Positions 34,681 to 43,495 of a stretch of 56,214 bases of DNA are shown here, piece by piece (position 1 is the first letter of the stretch; each line of letters begins with the position of its first letter). Below the pieces are notes generated by a model, which saw only the letters and a list, made by a program, of their open reading frames with translations, did no database searches and was not told the origin of the DNA. The translations under genes and the position numbers were made by a program. This DNA is from Candidatus Latescibacterota bacterium (GTDB lineage Bacteria > Krumholzibacteriota > Krumholzibacteriia > Krumholzibacteriales > Krumholzibacteriaceae), in contig JAHOYU010000116.1 in assembly GCA_019038625.1 (NCBI GenBank), positions 1 to 56,214 of the forward strand, read 5' to 3'.

Positions 34681-37600
34681 ATGATACCGGGAACCGAAAA
34701 TATGTTTACAGGCGATTCGGGTGAGGCGACCTACCTGTTCCTTATACTGCTCATTTCCCTCGCTTCGATCGCCCGAATAGCCGTTCTAAGGAAAGGGAAG
34801 TCGATCAGACCGATAATGGCGGTCATGGCGGGATTCCTCGTGCTTACCGTTTCGCGTGCGACGCTTGTCGCGTGTACGCCGGGAGGAAACCCGATCAAGT
34901 CGATCATCTCTCTCATTTTCGGGCTCGCCGGGATATACCTGCTTCTCACTTGTGTTGCTACGGGGAGAAGAGAAGACGATTATTCGCTCTGGAATCCCAG
35001 ATTCGTTCTGGCGGGGGCCTCAACGGGATTGATCTTTGGTGCTGTGCTGTTCATTTTCACCGGGGAGAGACAGGCAGGCTCGGTGCTGATACAGTCGCTT
35101 GTCTCGTTCATGGTATTTGCTCCGATCGGTCTCTGGGCCGGGGTCTATTGGCAGAGGGAAAGACTGAGGATGGGTGGGACCGGACTCTTTCTGGTCGCGG
35201 TGGCCTTCATGGCGTCAGCCTCGTCGATCGGCGGACTCGTATGGTCGGGTGTGGTTGGACAGGAACATTTCTGGGCACAACTTTTCTCCCTGCTGGATAT
35301 TGCGGGGATGTTCCTCTACCTTGTCACCTTCGTCTTCGAGTCAGTTCCAGGACGGAGACCTGTGTCACATCGAGACAAGGAAGCCGTACACTCTTTCAGT
35401 ACGGAACTTATAGCTTCGACCGGGAAAGTCGGTATCCGGGCAGTAGATCTAAGCATGAAGATCATCGGAGGAGAGAGAGAGTCAAAAGTCTACCATTCGA
35501 TCGTAGAAGCGGTCTCGGAAGAGACTTCGGCTGAATTCGTCCTCCTCAGGACCTATGACAGGACGGACGAGATATTCAATACGACAGGGTATATGCTTGA
35601 TGGAAAATACAGGACCGAATCGCAGTTCCAGGCCGTTCTCTCGAAGTCGAAACTGGCTCATTTCTGCAATGAAGAATCCGCATCAGGTGTGGGCTTTCTG
35701 CTGAACCGTGAAGATCTGGGTGAAGACAGCGATGCATTTTTGCCCGAAGGACTCAAGTGGACAACCGGGGAGATCGTCGTTGTTCCAATAAAGAACGATG
35801 GACTGCTCACGGGATTCTTTACGGCAGGCTTTTTCCGCACCGAACCGCGAGCCGAAGTCATTGATACATTACGGATATATTCCGCTAATGTCATTGAGGT
35901 CATTGCGAGGGAGGGGATGAAGAGGAAGGTGAGGGAAAGCCGGAAGGCTCTCTCGGATTGTCGCGAGGAACTCGATGCTGCGAACAAGCTCAAGTCGAAT
36001 TTCCTCTCGGTAGTCTCTCACGAACTCAGGACGCCACTCACTTCCGTCAAGGCCTACAATGAGACCCTTCTTGAGAATGTGGAAACGATTGAAAAAGAAA
36101 CTATAAAGAATTTCCTCTCTGTGATGGGTGAAGAGAACGAGAGAGTGATCAAGCTGGTCGATAACATGCTCAGCTATTCAAGCATGGAGACAGGCCACCT
36201 GAATGTAGAAAAATCCTTATGCAACCTGAATTCCATAATTAAAAAATCGCTCGAAGCATCAGAAAGCCAATTGATGAAGGGCAGGATCGATACCGACCTG
36301 AAACTTCCAAGGAAAGACGTCAAGCTGGAAGCTGATCCGGAGTTGATCTCGCAGTTGATGAGCAACCTCATCAGCAATGCCGTCAAGTTTACACCCGAAT
36401 CCGGAAAGGTGTCCGTCTCCCTTGAAGAGGAGGCTTCCGGTGTGAGGATAGTGGTGCAGGACACAGGGAGCGGTATCCCGGAAGACCAGCTCGAGAAGAT
36501 ATTCGAACGATTCCATCAGGTCGATGCAAGTGATACGAGAGAGTTCGGTGGGTCCGGACTGGGCCTGGCAATATGCAAGAATATCGTCGAATGGCATGAT
36601 GGAAGAATATGGGTGGAGAACGTGAAGGAGGCCGGGGCTCGTTTCGTCGTCATACTTCCGATGAAGGATATCATCGTCCGGCAGGCGTCCAATAGTGGGA
36701 CCATAGGTTCAGTAAGGTTTGAAAGGGAACGCTACCTGTCGCTTCTCGTCGAAATGATATCAGAGTTCCTGCAGGCCAGGAAAGCGTCTATCATGATGCT
36801 TGGCGAGGACAGAAAGACCTTGAACGTGATCGCAGCAAAAGGCCTCGATCCAGAATTCGTCGAAAATACGAAGATCGAGATCGGGGAAAGAATCGCGGGC
36901 CGCGTGATCCTGGAGGGCGAGTCATATCACGTCTTCGACATAGAGAAGGACGGCAAGGTCGGCAGGGTGAACAACAGCGCCTATTATGGCACCAACTCGT
37001 TTATATCGATTCCATTGAAAGACGGCAATGAAGTGGTCGGCGTCCTCAATGTGAGTGATAATGTAGAAGGAAGAGAGTTCACCAGGGCCGACAAGGAGAT
37101 CCTGGAAGCCTTTTCCGGGATAATCTCGAGAATGCTGAAAAAACTTGATGCCTTCGAAAAGGTGTCCCTGAACTTCGAACAGCTCAAGGACGCGATGAAA
37201 AGCATACTTCATATCCGGGAGATATGGGGAAGCAGGAACCTAAACAACTACACGCTTATAGCTCTCGGGGTCGGCCGCAGGCTGGACCTGGGCGAAGATT
37301 CGATGACCGCTCTTCGGATGGGGATGAACATGTACGATCTTGGCATGATGAAGATCCCCCGTAGTATCAGGGTGAAGAAGGAAGAGTTGTCGGAGGGGGA
37401 GTGGAAAGTACTCAGGGAACACACCAATCTCGGATATACGCTTCTTTCCCCTATGGGACTCGATGAACGAATCATGAAGATGGTGCGATGCCATCATGAA
37501 TATTTTGACGGAAGCGGATATCCCGACGGGTTATTAAGGGAAGAGATCCCTGTCGAGGCAAGGATACTCGGAGTGATAGACGCGTTCAGGGCGCTGATAT

Positions 37601-37818
37601 CGCTCGGACCGTATCGCAGGGCATTTACGATCGATGAGGCCAGGAACGAGATCATCAGGAGTTCCGGTACAAAGTTCGACCCGCAGATAGTCGGCGCATT
37701 CGTCAAGGTCCTGCACGAGCTCGGGGCGAGGGACGGTGATGGGGAAATGAACCTCGACGCAGTCGAACAAGAACTCGAAGAGATGAGAAAAGAATACGAA
37801 GAAACAGGTAAACGGTAG
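34681..37818 (+). CDS. Membrane kinase-GAF-HD-GYP fusion protein with degenerate HD
   Basis: 1045 residues. It begins with seven or so membrane helices (about 18-220), GAF 1 (about 255-400), HisKA with LSVVSHELRTPLTS (His near 447), HATPase_c (545-655, DTGSGIPE, GSGLGLAICKNI), GAF 2 (685-820) and an HD-GYP-like domain (850-1020). In the last, HD is replaced by YD (NMYDLGM) while CHHEYFDGSGYP is intact, so one metal ligand is lost and phosphodiesterase activity is doubtful. Same architecture as the gene before it (14 bp away) with divergent membrane parts, hence an old tandem duplication or paired sensors. Confidence 0.87.
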   Translation: MIPGTENMFTGDSGEATYLFLILLISLASIARIAVLRKGKSIRPIMAVMAGFLVLTVSRATLVACTPGGNPIKSIISLIFGLAGIYLLLTCVATGRREDDYSLWNPRFVLAGASTGLIFGAVLFIFTGERQAGSVLIQSLVSFMVFAPIGLWAGVYWQRERLRMGGTGLFLVAVAFMASASSIGGLVWSGVVGQEHFWAQLFSLLDIAGMFLYLVTFVFESVPGRRPVSHRDKEAVHSFSTELIASTGKVGIRAVDLSMKIIGGERESKVYHSIVEAVSEETSAEFVLLRTYDRTDEIFNTTGYMLDGKYRTESQFQAVLSKSKLAHFCNEESASGVGFLLNREDLGEDSDAFLPEGLKWTTGEIVVVPIKNDGLLTGFFTAGFFRTEPRAEVIDTLRIYSANVIEVIAREGMKRKVRESRKALSDCREELDAANKLKSNFLSVVSHELRTPLTSVKAYNETLLENVETIEKETIKNFLSVMGEENERVIKLVDNMLSYSSMETGHLNVEKSLCNLNSIIKKSLEASESQLMKGRIDTDLKLPRKDVKLEADPELISQLMSNLISNAVKFTPESGKVSVSLEEEASGVRIVVQDTGSGIPEDQLEKIFERFHQVDASDTREFGGSGLGLAICKNIVEWHDGRIWVENVKEAGARFVVILPMKDIIVRQASNSGTIGSVRFERERYLSLLVEMISEFLQARKASIMMLGEDRKTLNVIAAKGLDPEFVENTKIEIGERIAGRVILEGESYHVFDIEKDGKVGRVNNSAYYGTNSFISIPLKDGNEVVGVLNVSDNVEGREFTRADKEILEAFSGIISRMLKKLDAFEKVSLNFEQLKDAMKSILHIREIWGSRNLNNYTLIALGVGRRLDLGEDSMTALRMGMNMYDLGMMKIPRSIRVKKEELSEGEWKVLREHTNLGYTLLSPMGLDERIMKMVRCHHEYFDGSGYPDGLLREEIPVEARILGVIDAFRALISLGPYRRAFTIDEARNEIIRSSGTKFDPQIVGAFVKVLHELGARDGDGEMNLDAVEQELEEMRKEYEETGKR

Positions 37819-37838
37819 GAAACAAGGGAGGAGATTCA

Positions 37839-38219
37839 ATGAAGAAGGGAAAAGTCCTTGTCGTGGACGATGAAGTCAATATCACTCAGATCCTGGAGTT
37901 CAGTATCGGGTCGGAAGGTTATGAGGTGCTGACGGCATCGAACGGAGAAGAGGCGATCGACAAGGCGAGACGCGAACAGCCGGACCTTATCATCCTCGAT
38001 ATCATGATGCCGAGAATAGACGGGTACGAGGCATGCAGGATCCTCAAAGCGAATCCGATCACGAAGAATATCCCTGTGGTACTGCTTACTGCCAAGGGAA
38101 GGGATATCGACAAGCGTCTGGGTTATGAAGTAGGAGCGTCTGACTACATAATCAAGCCGTTCAGCCCTAACAAGCTGATCGAACGGATACACGAACTGCT
38201 CGTGACTTCGTCTAAATAG
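37839..38219 (+). CDS. Single-domain response regulator (CheY/DivK-like)
   Basis: 126 residues, one REC domain: VVDDEVNITQIL, Asp54 in LIILDIMMPRIDG, VLLTAKG, DYIIKPFSP. A GGGAGGAG ribosome site precedes the ATG. No output domain, so it probably relays phosphate or controls a protein partner. Last gene of the signalling operon, 20 bp behind the second fusion kinase. Confidence 0.92.
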   Translation: MKKGKVLVVDDEVNITQILEFSIGSEGYEVLTASNGEEAIDKARREQPDLIILDIMMPRIDGYEACRILKANPITKNIPVVLLTAKGRDIDKRLGYEVGASDYIIKPFSPNKLIERIHELLVTSSK

Positions 38220-38228
38220 TCTTTTGCG

Positions 38229-38257
38229 TTGCCGGGTGGCAGCCCACGTAATATACT
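38229..38257 (+). promoter_or_regulatory. Promoter giving a leaderless priA mRNA
   Basis: TTGCCG (38229-38234), 17-bp spacer, TATACT (38252-38257). Only 10 bases separate the -10 box from the ATG at 38268, and no ribosome site exists there, so the mRNA should start within about 4 nt of the ATG. Confidence 0.55.
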
Positions 38258-38267
38258 CTCCCCCACT

Positions 38268-40271
38268 ATGGGAAAAAGCCCGGCATACCCGCGTTTCGTC
38301 GATGTAGCGCTACCTGTCCCAGTCGACAGGACCTTCACATACAATGTGCCACTCGAACTGTGTGAATCGATTTCTGCCGGGGCCAGGATATCCGTTCCTT
38401 TCGGAAAGAGAAAGATGGTGGGGTACGCGTTATCCTTTCCGGATGAGGCTCCTGCCGGTCTTGGAACGAAGGATATTGTTGCGGTTATCGACCAGCCGCC
38501 AATGCTCACCGGCCCGATCCTCGAACTCGCCGCATGGATGGCGGAATATTATGTCCAGCCGATGGGTATAGTGTTGAAGGCTGTCCTTCCCGCAAGCATC
38601 AGGGGGGCAGGAAGAAAGAAGGGCGGCGACGAACTGGCGGAGAGGTTCCCTGAAGAACCGGAGAGGCCGGAACTGAACCCCGACCAGACACAGGTCTTTG
38701 AAGCGGTCGTGAAAAGTATCAGTGAAGGTCGGGGCGAGAGGTTTCTCCTTGCCGGAGTCACCGGGAGCGGGAAAACCGAAGTATATCTCAGGTGTATCGA
38801 AGAAGTCCTGGCAGCTGGCAGGAGCGCGATAGTACTTGTCCCGGAGATCGCTCTTATCCCCCAGTCAACGTCGCGTTTTCAGCGCCGGTTCGGTGGGAAG
38901 GTATCTGTACTTCACAGCAGGCTTACCGGCCCCCAGCGCTCGACGATATGGAAAAAGGCCGCGTCAGGGGAGGTCCGTGTGATCATCGGACCCCGTTCGG
39001 CTGTCTTTGTCCCGGTCCGGGACCTCGGCATCATAGTGGTGGACGAGGAACAGGATTCATCGTTCAAGCAGGAGGAGAAACCACATTACAGCGCGATAAG
39101 GGCGGCGGAGTTCCGAAGCCGCAATGAGAATGCGGCACTTCTCCTGGGTTCGGCAACGCCTTCACTTGAGAGTTGGCACGAAGCGTCATCGGGCGGCATC
39201 ACGAGCTTCAGGCTTAATGACAGGCCGACGGGTGGCGGTATGCCTGAAGTCGAAGTCGTCGATATGCGTGAAAAGGAGGGTCTCTTCTCCGAAGAACTTC
39301 TTGGCGCAGCCGAGGATTGTGTCGACAGGAACGAGCAGGGGATCATTCTCATCAACAGGCGTGGGCACGCGAACTACGTTCAGTGCAGGAGTTGCGGATG
39401 GATAGCGAGGTGTCCCCACTGTTCGATATCTCTTACATATCACAGCCGCGGTAACAGTCTGATCTGCCACTATTGCGGCCACATGGAATCGACGCCGGGC
39501 AGGTGTCCCAGGTGCGGTGAGTTCGGGGTGATACAGAAAGGCGCGGGCACGCAAAGGGTCGAGATGGAACTTCAGAATCTCGTTCCCTCGGCAAGGGTGC
39601 TGAGGATGGACCTCGATACGACCAAGGGCAAGACAGGACACCTCGATCTGCTGGAAAGCTTCGGCCGGGGAGAGGCAGATATTCTGATGGGTACTCAGAT
39701 GGTCGCGAAGGGCCATCATTTTCCCAACGTCACTCTGGTTGGGATACTTTCTGCAGATGACGGGCTTAATTTCCCCGACTTCAGGGCCGCCGAACGGACA
39801 TTTCAGCTTCTCTCCCAGGCAGCCGGCAGGACCGGGAGGGGGAAAAAAGGAGGAAGGGTCATTATTCAGGCCTTCGCGCCGGACCATTTCATATACGATT
39901 ACATTCAGGCGCATGATTTCGACGGTTTCGCCACCACCGAGATCGAGCTCAGAAGGCAACTGAGATATCCTCCCGTGACTTCACTGATGCTGTTCACTCT
40001 TTCGTCAAGGTCGATGACCGTGGCTGCCGAGACGGCGGAAAGGGTGATGGAGGCCCTTGTCGCATCGGGTGCGGCAGGTGGAGACGGAATCCTTGGCCCC
40101 ACACCCGCCCTGATAGAGAAACTCAGGGGAAATTATCGATTTCATGTCCTGGCCAGAGGGGAGATCGGTTTCGCGGACAGGAAAGTCCTCGCAGCGGCTG
40201 CGCGTAAAGCAATGACAGGCGCAAAAGGCGTGGATATCCAGTGGAATGTTGATCCTGTAAACCTTTTCTAA
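38268..40271 (+). CDS. priA: Primosomal replication-restart helicase PriA
   Basis: 667 residues from the ATG at 38268; the in-frame TTG at 38229 is the promoter -35 box. N-terminal DNA-binding part (PRFVDVALPVPVDRTFTYNVP), Walker A GVTGSGKTEVYLRCI near 163, Walker B VDEEQDSSFK (usual form is DEEH), zinc module with paired cysteines CRSCGWIARCPHC and CHYCGH...CPRCGEFG (about 380-425), and helicase motif VI AAGRTGRG. It reloads the replisome at stalled forks. Somewhat shorter than the 730-residue E. coli protein. Confidence 0.95.
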   Translation: MGKSPAYPRFVDVALPVPVDRTFTYNVPLELCESISAGARISVPFGKRKMVGYALSFPDEAPAGLGTKDIVAVIDQPPMLTGPILELAAWMAEYYVQPMGIVLKAVLPASIRGAGRKKGGDELAERFPEEPERPELNPDQTQVFEAVVKSISEGRGERFLLAGVTGSGKTEVYLRCIEEVLAAGRSAIVLVPEIALIPQSTSRFQRRFGGKVSVLHSRLTGPQRSTIWKKAASGEVRVIIGPRSAVFVPVRDLGIIVVDEEQDSSFKQEEKPHYSAIRAAEFRSRNENAALLLGSATPSLESWHEASSGGITSFRLNDRPTGGGMPEVEVVDMREKEGLFSEELLGAAEDCVDRNEQGIILINRRGHANYVQCRSCGWIARCPHCSISLTYHSRGNSLICHYCGHMESTPGRCPRCGEFGVIQKGAGTQRVEMELQNLVPSARVLRMDLDTTKGKTGHLDLLESFGRGEADILMGTQMVAKGHHFPNVTLVGILSADDGLNFPDFRAAERTFQLLSQAAGRTGRGKKGGRVIIQAFAPDHFIYDYIQAHDFDGFATTEIELRRQLRYPPVTSLMLFTLSSRSMTVAAETAERVMEALVASGAAGGDGILGPTPALIEKLRGNYRFHVLARGEIGFADRKVLAAAARKAMTGAKGVDIQWNVDPVNLF

Positions 40272-40306
40272 TAAACCGGATGCGTATTTGATAAAACCAA
40301 TAGTGC

Positions 40307-40335
40307 TTGACACGACCACATGCTGTTGCTAATTT
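40307..40335 (+). promoter_or_regulatory. Sigma70-type promoter for the TPR lipoprotein
   Basis: TTGACA (40307-40312), 17-bp spacer, TAATTT (40330-40335). Start near 40342, so the in-frame ATG at 40320 is not in the mRNA. Confidence 0.65.
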
Positions 40336-40397
40336 TCAAATGTCCAGAGGGACATAGACAGGTTATTGTCAAGGCAGACGAAGGAGGAATCTTCCTG

Positions 40398-41459
40398 ATG
40401 AAAACTAACAGGATATTGGCAGCGGTCATGATCTTTCTGCTTCTCGGTATCTATGCCTGCAAGAGTGTAGAGACCAGGAGCGCTATGCTGCGTAACCAGG
40501 AAAAGAATTATGACAAGGCCATTGTGTTGGGAAAAACGGCGGTCGAGAATAATCCATATGACGCGCAAGCATACTACGAGCTCGGTTATGCTTACAGCCT
40601 CAAGGAAGATCCTGACATGGAGAAGGCCTATGAATACTTTCGCAAGTCGGCCCAATATGATCCGGAAAAAGAGACGCTATGCGAGGAAAGTATCGGTTCC
40701 AACTGGGCGACACATTTTAACCTCGGAATACTCGAATATCAGTCCGATAACCTGGTTGGCGCCTCGAAGGAATTCGAGCAGGCGACCCTTGCCGATCCAA
40801 GAAAGGTAAAAGGCTGGCTGAATCTGGCTATGGCCTTTAACGCCATCGTAAAAGAGGATTCGACGTACCAGGAAGCCCTCTACTCTGCTACCGAGAAAGT
40901 GATGAGCCTGGTCGAGACGGGCGACCCGAATTACGGCAAGGTCCTGGCACTTTCCGGTCGCGTGATGATCATGAAGGGCGATGAGGACAAGGCGGCCGAG
41001 ATCTTCGAGAGGCTTCTCATCGATGATCCCACTCATGCCGAAGAGATCGAGAGAGCGGGGAACGATTATCTGCGTCAGGAGAATTATGCCGGTGCTATCA
41101 GGATGTTCGAGATGGCTGAGAAGGGATATCTTGAGACTGAAACGGAAAACCCTGACCTCTATTACAATGTGGGTGTGTGTTATCTGAGGTTAAAGATGTA
41201 TCTGGAAGCGGCGGAGGCCTACCAGCAGGTCATCATGTACCAGCCGGATAACTTAAGAGCTTTTTACAGCAGGCTTCTCGCTTATTACCAGGGAGAGTTC
41301 TGGGACGAGTCGATTATGTACGGGCAGGAATACACGGAGACCGTGGCGCCTGAGGACCCGAGGGGATGGCAGATACTGGGCCTGACGTACAGCAAGAAGA
41401 ACATGAAGGAACTGGCTGAGCAGGCGATCAAAAAGTTCCAGGATCTTTCGGGACATTAG
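40398..41459 (+). CDS. TPR-repeat lipoprotein
   Basis: 353 residues from the ATG at 40398, with AAGGAGG 10 bases upstream. Lipoprotein signal: KTNRILAAVMIFLLLGIYACKS, with Cys near residue 21 (the -2 Tyr is unusual for a lipobox). TPR hairpins fill the rest (AYYELGYAYSLKEDPDMEKAYEYFRKSA, NLGILEYQSDNLVGASKEFEQA, YYNVGVCYLRLKMYLEAAEAYQQV). It is probably an inner-face outer-membrane or periplasmic adaptor. It stands alone between its own promoter and a hairpin. Confidence 0.87.
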   Translation: MKTNRILAAVMIFLLLGIYACKSVETRSAMLRNQEKNYDKAIVLGKTAVENNPYDAQAYYELGYAYSLKEDPDMEKAYEYFRKSAQYDPEKETLCEESIGSNWATHFNLGILEYQSDNLVGASKEFEQATLADPRKVKGWLNLAMAFNAIVKEDSTYQEALYSATEKVMSLVETGDPNYGKVLALSGRVMIMKGDEDKAAEIFERLLIDDPTHAEEIERAGNDYLRQENYAGAIRMFEMAEKGYLETETENPDLYYNVGVCYLRLKMYLEAAEAYQQVIMYQPDNLRAFYSRLLAYYQGEFWDESIMYGQEYTETVAPEDPRGWQILGLTYSKKNMKELAEQAIKKFQDLSGH

Positions 41460-41470
41460 TAGAATCAGGG

Positions 41471-41498
41471 ACGGGTGGGCTGTTTGCAGCTCACCCGT
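41471..41498 (+). terminator. Strong hairpin after the TPR lipoprotein gene
   Basis: ACGGGTGGGCTG (41471-41482), loop TTTG, CAGCTCACCCGT (41487-41498), 12 pairs with one G-U. No T-run follows directly, so termination may be weak, or the hairpin may protect the 3' end. Confidence 0.55.
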
Positions 41499-41546
41499 AT
41501 CCCATTAAAACCCCTTCGGTTTTCTTCCCCGCTGTCCCTATTTTGC

Positions 41547-41575
41547 TTGACATAATGGAGAATTTTCTGTAAATT
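41547..41575 (+). promoter_or_regulatory. Sigma70-type promoter for rho
   Basis: TTGACA (41547-41552), 17-bp spacer, TAAATT (41570-41575). Predicted start near 41582, leaving a leader of about 280 nt. Confidence 0.65.
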
Positions 41576-41862
41576 TTCCGGAGAAGAGAAAAGATATTTC
41601 TTCTACGCCCCTGAATCTCCACAAAATATTTCTGGAGGCTGATCTTTCAGGGGAGCGTTTCGACCTCAAGGTGACAGTTTTCCCGGACGATATCTTGAGA
41701 GGTCCCACGAAAAACACTGGAGTGATCGATAGGCAGGAATAGGACCGTCGGCCGGTCCGAATTAATCAGAGTCAAGTCAACAGGGGAAAGAAACGGTCAA
41801 CAGACTTGTTTCGTCCTTGAATCCCGGTTTATGGGGATGGTATTTAGAAAAGGTTGGAGTTA
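41576..41862 (+). other. Long rho leader with a start-less open frame and a hairpin
   Basis: A frame open up to TAG at 41740-41742 has protein-like composition (…HKIFLEADLSGERFDLKV…FPDDILRGPTK…) but no ATG and no ribosome site; it could be a gene remnant. GGACCG-N5-CGGTCC (41742-41758) forms a small hairpin. Long leaders that allow Rho to terminate its own message are known in other bacteria, and this one could serve likewise. Confidence 0.4.
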
Positions 41863-43110
41863 ATGGATATTGCCGAACTGAAAAAGAAAAAGATCGACGA
41901 ACTCATGGAGATGGCGGTCGAACTGAACATCGAGGAAGCCAGCAGCCTTCGCAAGCAGGAGCTCATCTTCAAGCTCCTGGAAACACATTCCAAGCAGAAC
42001 GGACTGATTTATAACCAGGGCGTGCTGCAGGTGCTTCCTGAGGGATACGGATTCCTCAGATCTCCATCATACAACTATCTGCCGGGACCTGACGACATCT
42101 ACATCTCGCCGTCACAGATCAAGAAATTCTCTCTGCGCACCGGGGATACGGTATATGGTCAGATAAGGCCCCCGAAGGAATCGGAGAGGTATTTCGCTCT
42201 CCTCAAGGTGGAGGCTGTCAATGGAGAGAATCCTGACAAGGCCAGGAAAAAAACGCTCTTCGACAACCTCACCCCTCTTTATCCTGACAAAATGATCGAT
42301 CTGGAACACGATCCAAAAGACCTTTCCACGAGAGTCATGAATCTTATGACGCCGATCGGCAAGGGCCAGCGAGCACTCATCGTTGCTCCGCCGCGTACGG
42401 GAAAGACGGTCCTTCTGCAGAAGATCGCCAACTCTATTACTGTCAATCACCCCGAGATCGTGTTGATCGTCCTTCTCATAGACGAGCGTCCGGAAGAGGT
42501 GACCGACATGGAGAGGTCGGTGCACGGCGAAGTGATCAGTTCGACCTTCGATGAACCGGCCGACAGGCATGTCCATGTAAGTGATATGGTGATCGAGAAG
42601 GCGAAGAGGTTGGTAGAGCATGGGAAAGATGTGGTTATCCTTCTCGATAGTATCACAAGGCTGGCAAGAGCCCATAACTCGGTCGTGCCTCACTCGGGCA
42701 AGATCCTTTCAGGTGGTGTAGACTCAAACGCTTTACAGAGGCCGAAAAGGTTCTTTGGTGCGGCGAGAAACACAGAGGAGCAGGGCAGCCTGACAATCAT
42801 CGCTACAGCTCTTGTGGAGACCGGGAGTCGGATGGACGAGGTCATCTTTGAGGAGTTCAAGGGCACAGGCAACCTTGAAATAGTGCTGGACCGCAGGTTG
42901 TCAGACAAGAGAGTCTGGCCAGCGATCGATATATTGCGGTCGGGGACCAGGAAGGAAGAACTTCTTCTCGAAGAAAAGGTTTTAACCAAGGTCTATATAT
43001 TGAGGAAGTTCCTGAGCGACAAGTCAAGTGTAGAGGCGATGGAGTTCCTGTTGGAGAAAATGGTGAGGACGAAGACGAATTCTAAGTTCCTCTCATCGAT
43101 GAACGCCTGA
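41863..43110 (+). CDS. rho: Transcription termination factor Rho
   Basis: 415 residues from the ATG at 41863 (GGAG 4-5 bases upstream; a TTG at 41854 is in frame). N-terminal helical domain, cold-shock RNA-binding domain with YGFLRSP near 55-61, Walker A APPRTGKT (175-182), [10 protein letters not shown], the Q-loop region [22 protein letters not shown] and R-loop [27 protein letters not shown]. It is a hexameric RNA translocase that ends transcription at unstructured C-rich sites. Length is standard, with no insertion in the N-domain. Confidence 0.98.
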   Translation: MDIAELKKKKIDELMEMAVELNIEEASSLRKQELIFKLLETHSKQNGLIYNQGVLQVLPEGYGFLRSPSYNYLPGPDDIYISPSQIKKFSLRTGDTVYGQIRPPKESERYFALLKVEAVNGENPDKARKKTLFDNLTPLYPDKMIDLEHDPKDLSTRVMNLMTPIGKGQRALIVAPPRTGKTVLLQKIANSITVNHPEIVLIVLLIDERPEEVTDMERSVHGEVISSTFDEPADRHVHVSDMVIEKAKRLVEHGKDVVILLDSITRLARAHNSVVPHSGKILSGGVDSNALQRPKRFFGAARNTEEQGSLTIIATALVETGSRMDEVIFEEFKGTGNLEIVLDRRLSDKRVWPAIDILRSGTRKEELLLEEKVLTKVYILRKFLSDKSSVEAMEFLLEKMVRTKTNSKFLSSMNA

Positions 43111-43141
43111 TAATTTCCTGGCTTGCATGGAAAAAAGTGAA

Positions 43142-43178
43142 AATTCAATTTGAATTCGTGATCGTCGCATATTAGATT
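43142..43178 (+). promoter_or_regulatory. rpmE promoter with overlapping operator-like dyad
   Basis: TTGAAT (43150-43155), 17-bp spacer, TAGATT (43173-43178). The perfect dyad AATTCAA-T-TTGAATT (43142-43156) covers the -35 box, which is where a repressor would bind. Confidence 0.45.
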
Positions 43179-43230
43179 GTATTCCCTGCGGCAGATGTCG
43201 CGGGAACAGGGAAAAAACCGGAGAAAGAAA

Positions 43231-43458
43231 ATGAAAAAAGACATTCACCCGGAGTATAAGAAGACAAATATCAGTTGTCTGTGCGGCAACGTCATCGAGA
43301 CGCGCTCGACGCAGGAAGAGATCTCGGTTGAGATCTGTTCCAACTGTCACCCCTTCTTTACGGGCAAGCAGAAGCTTATCGATACGGCTGGACGCGTTGA
43401 GAGGTTCCAGCGTAAGTATGGGGATTACCGCAAGAAATCAGCTGAAAAGAAAAGCTGA
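43231..43458 (+). CDS. rpmE: Ribosomal protein bL31 (zinc-binding form)
   Basis: 75 residues from the ATG at 43231 with GGAGA upstream. MKKDIHPEY start, Cys16, Cys18, Cys36 and Cys39 give the zinc site of the C+ form, followed by [20 protein letters not shown]. It bridges the ribosomal subunits. It is the first gene of a seven-gene run reaching ispG. Confidence 0.97.
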   Translation: MKKDIHPEYKKTNISCLCGNVIETRSTQEEISVEICSNCHPFFTGKQKLIDTAGRVERFQRKYGDYRKKSAEKKS

Positions 43459-43495
43459 CCTGTACTACTACTGCACGCGGGAAAACAGGTGAACA

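Noticed and set aside
41471-41490. GG-N10-GC with TTGCA, resembling a sigma54 site
   Set aside because: The -24 half does not match (GGTGGG) and the sequence is fully explained by the 12-bp hairpin after the TPR gene.
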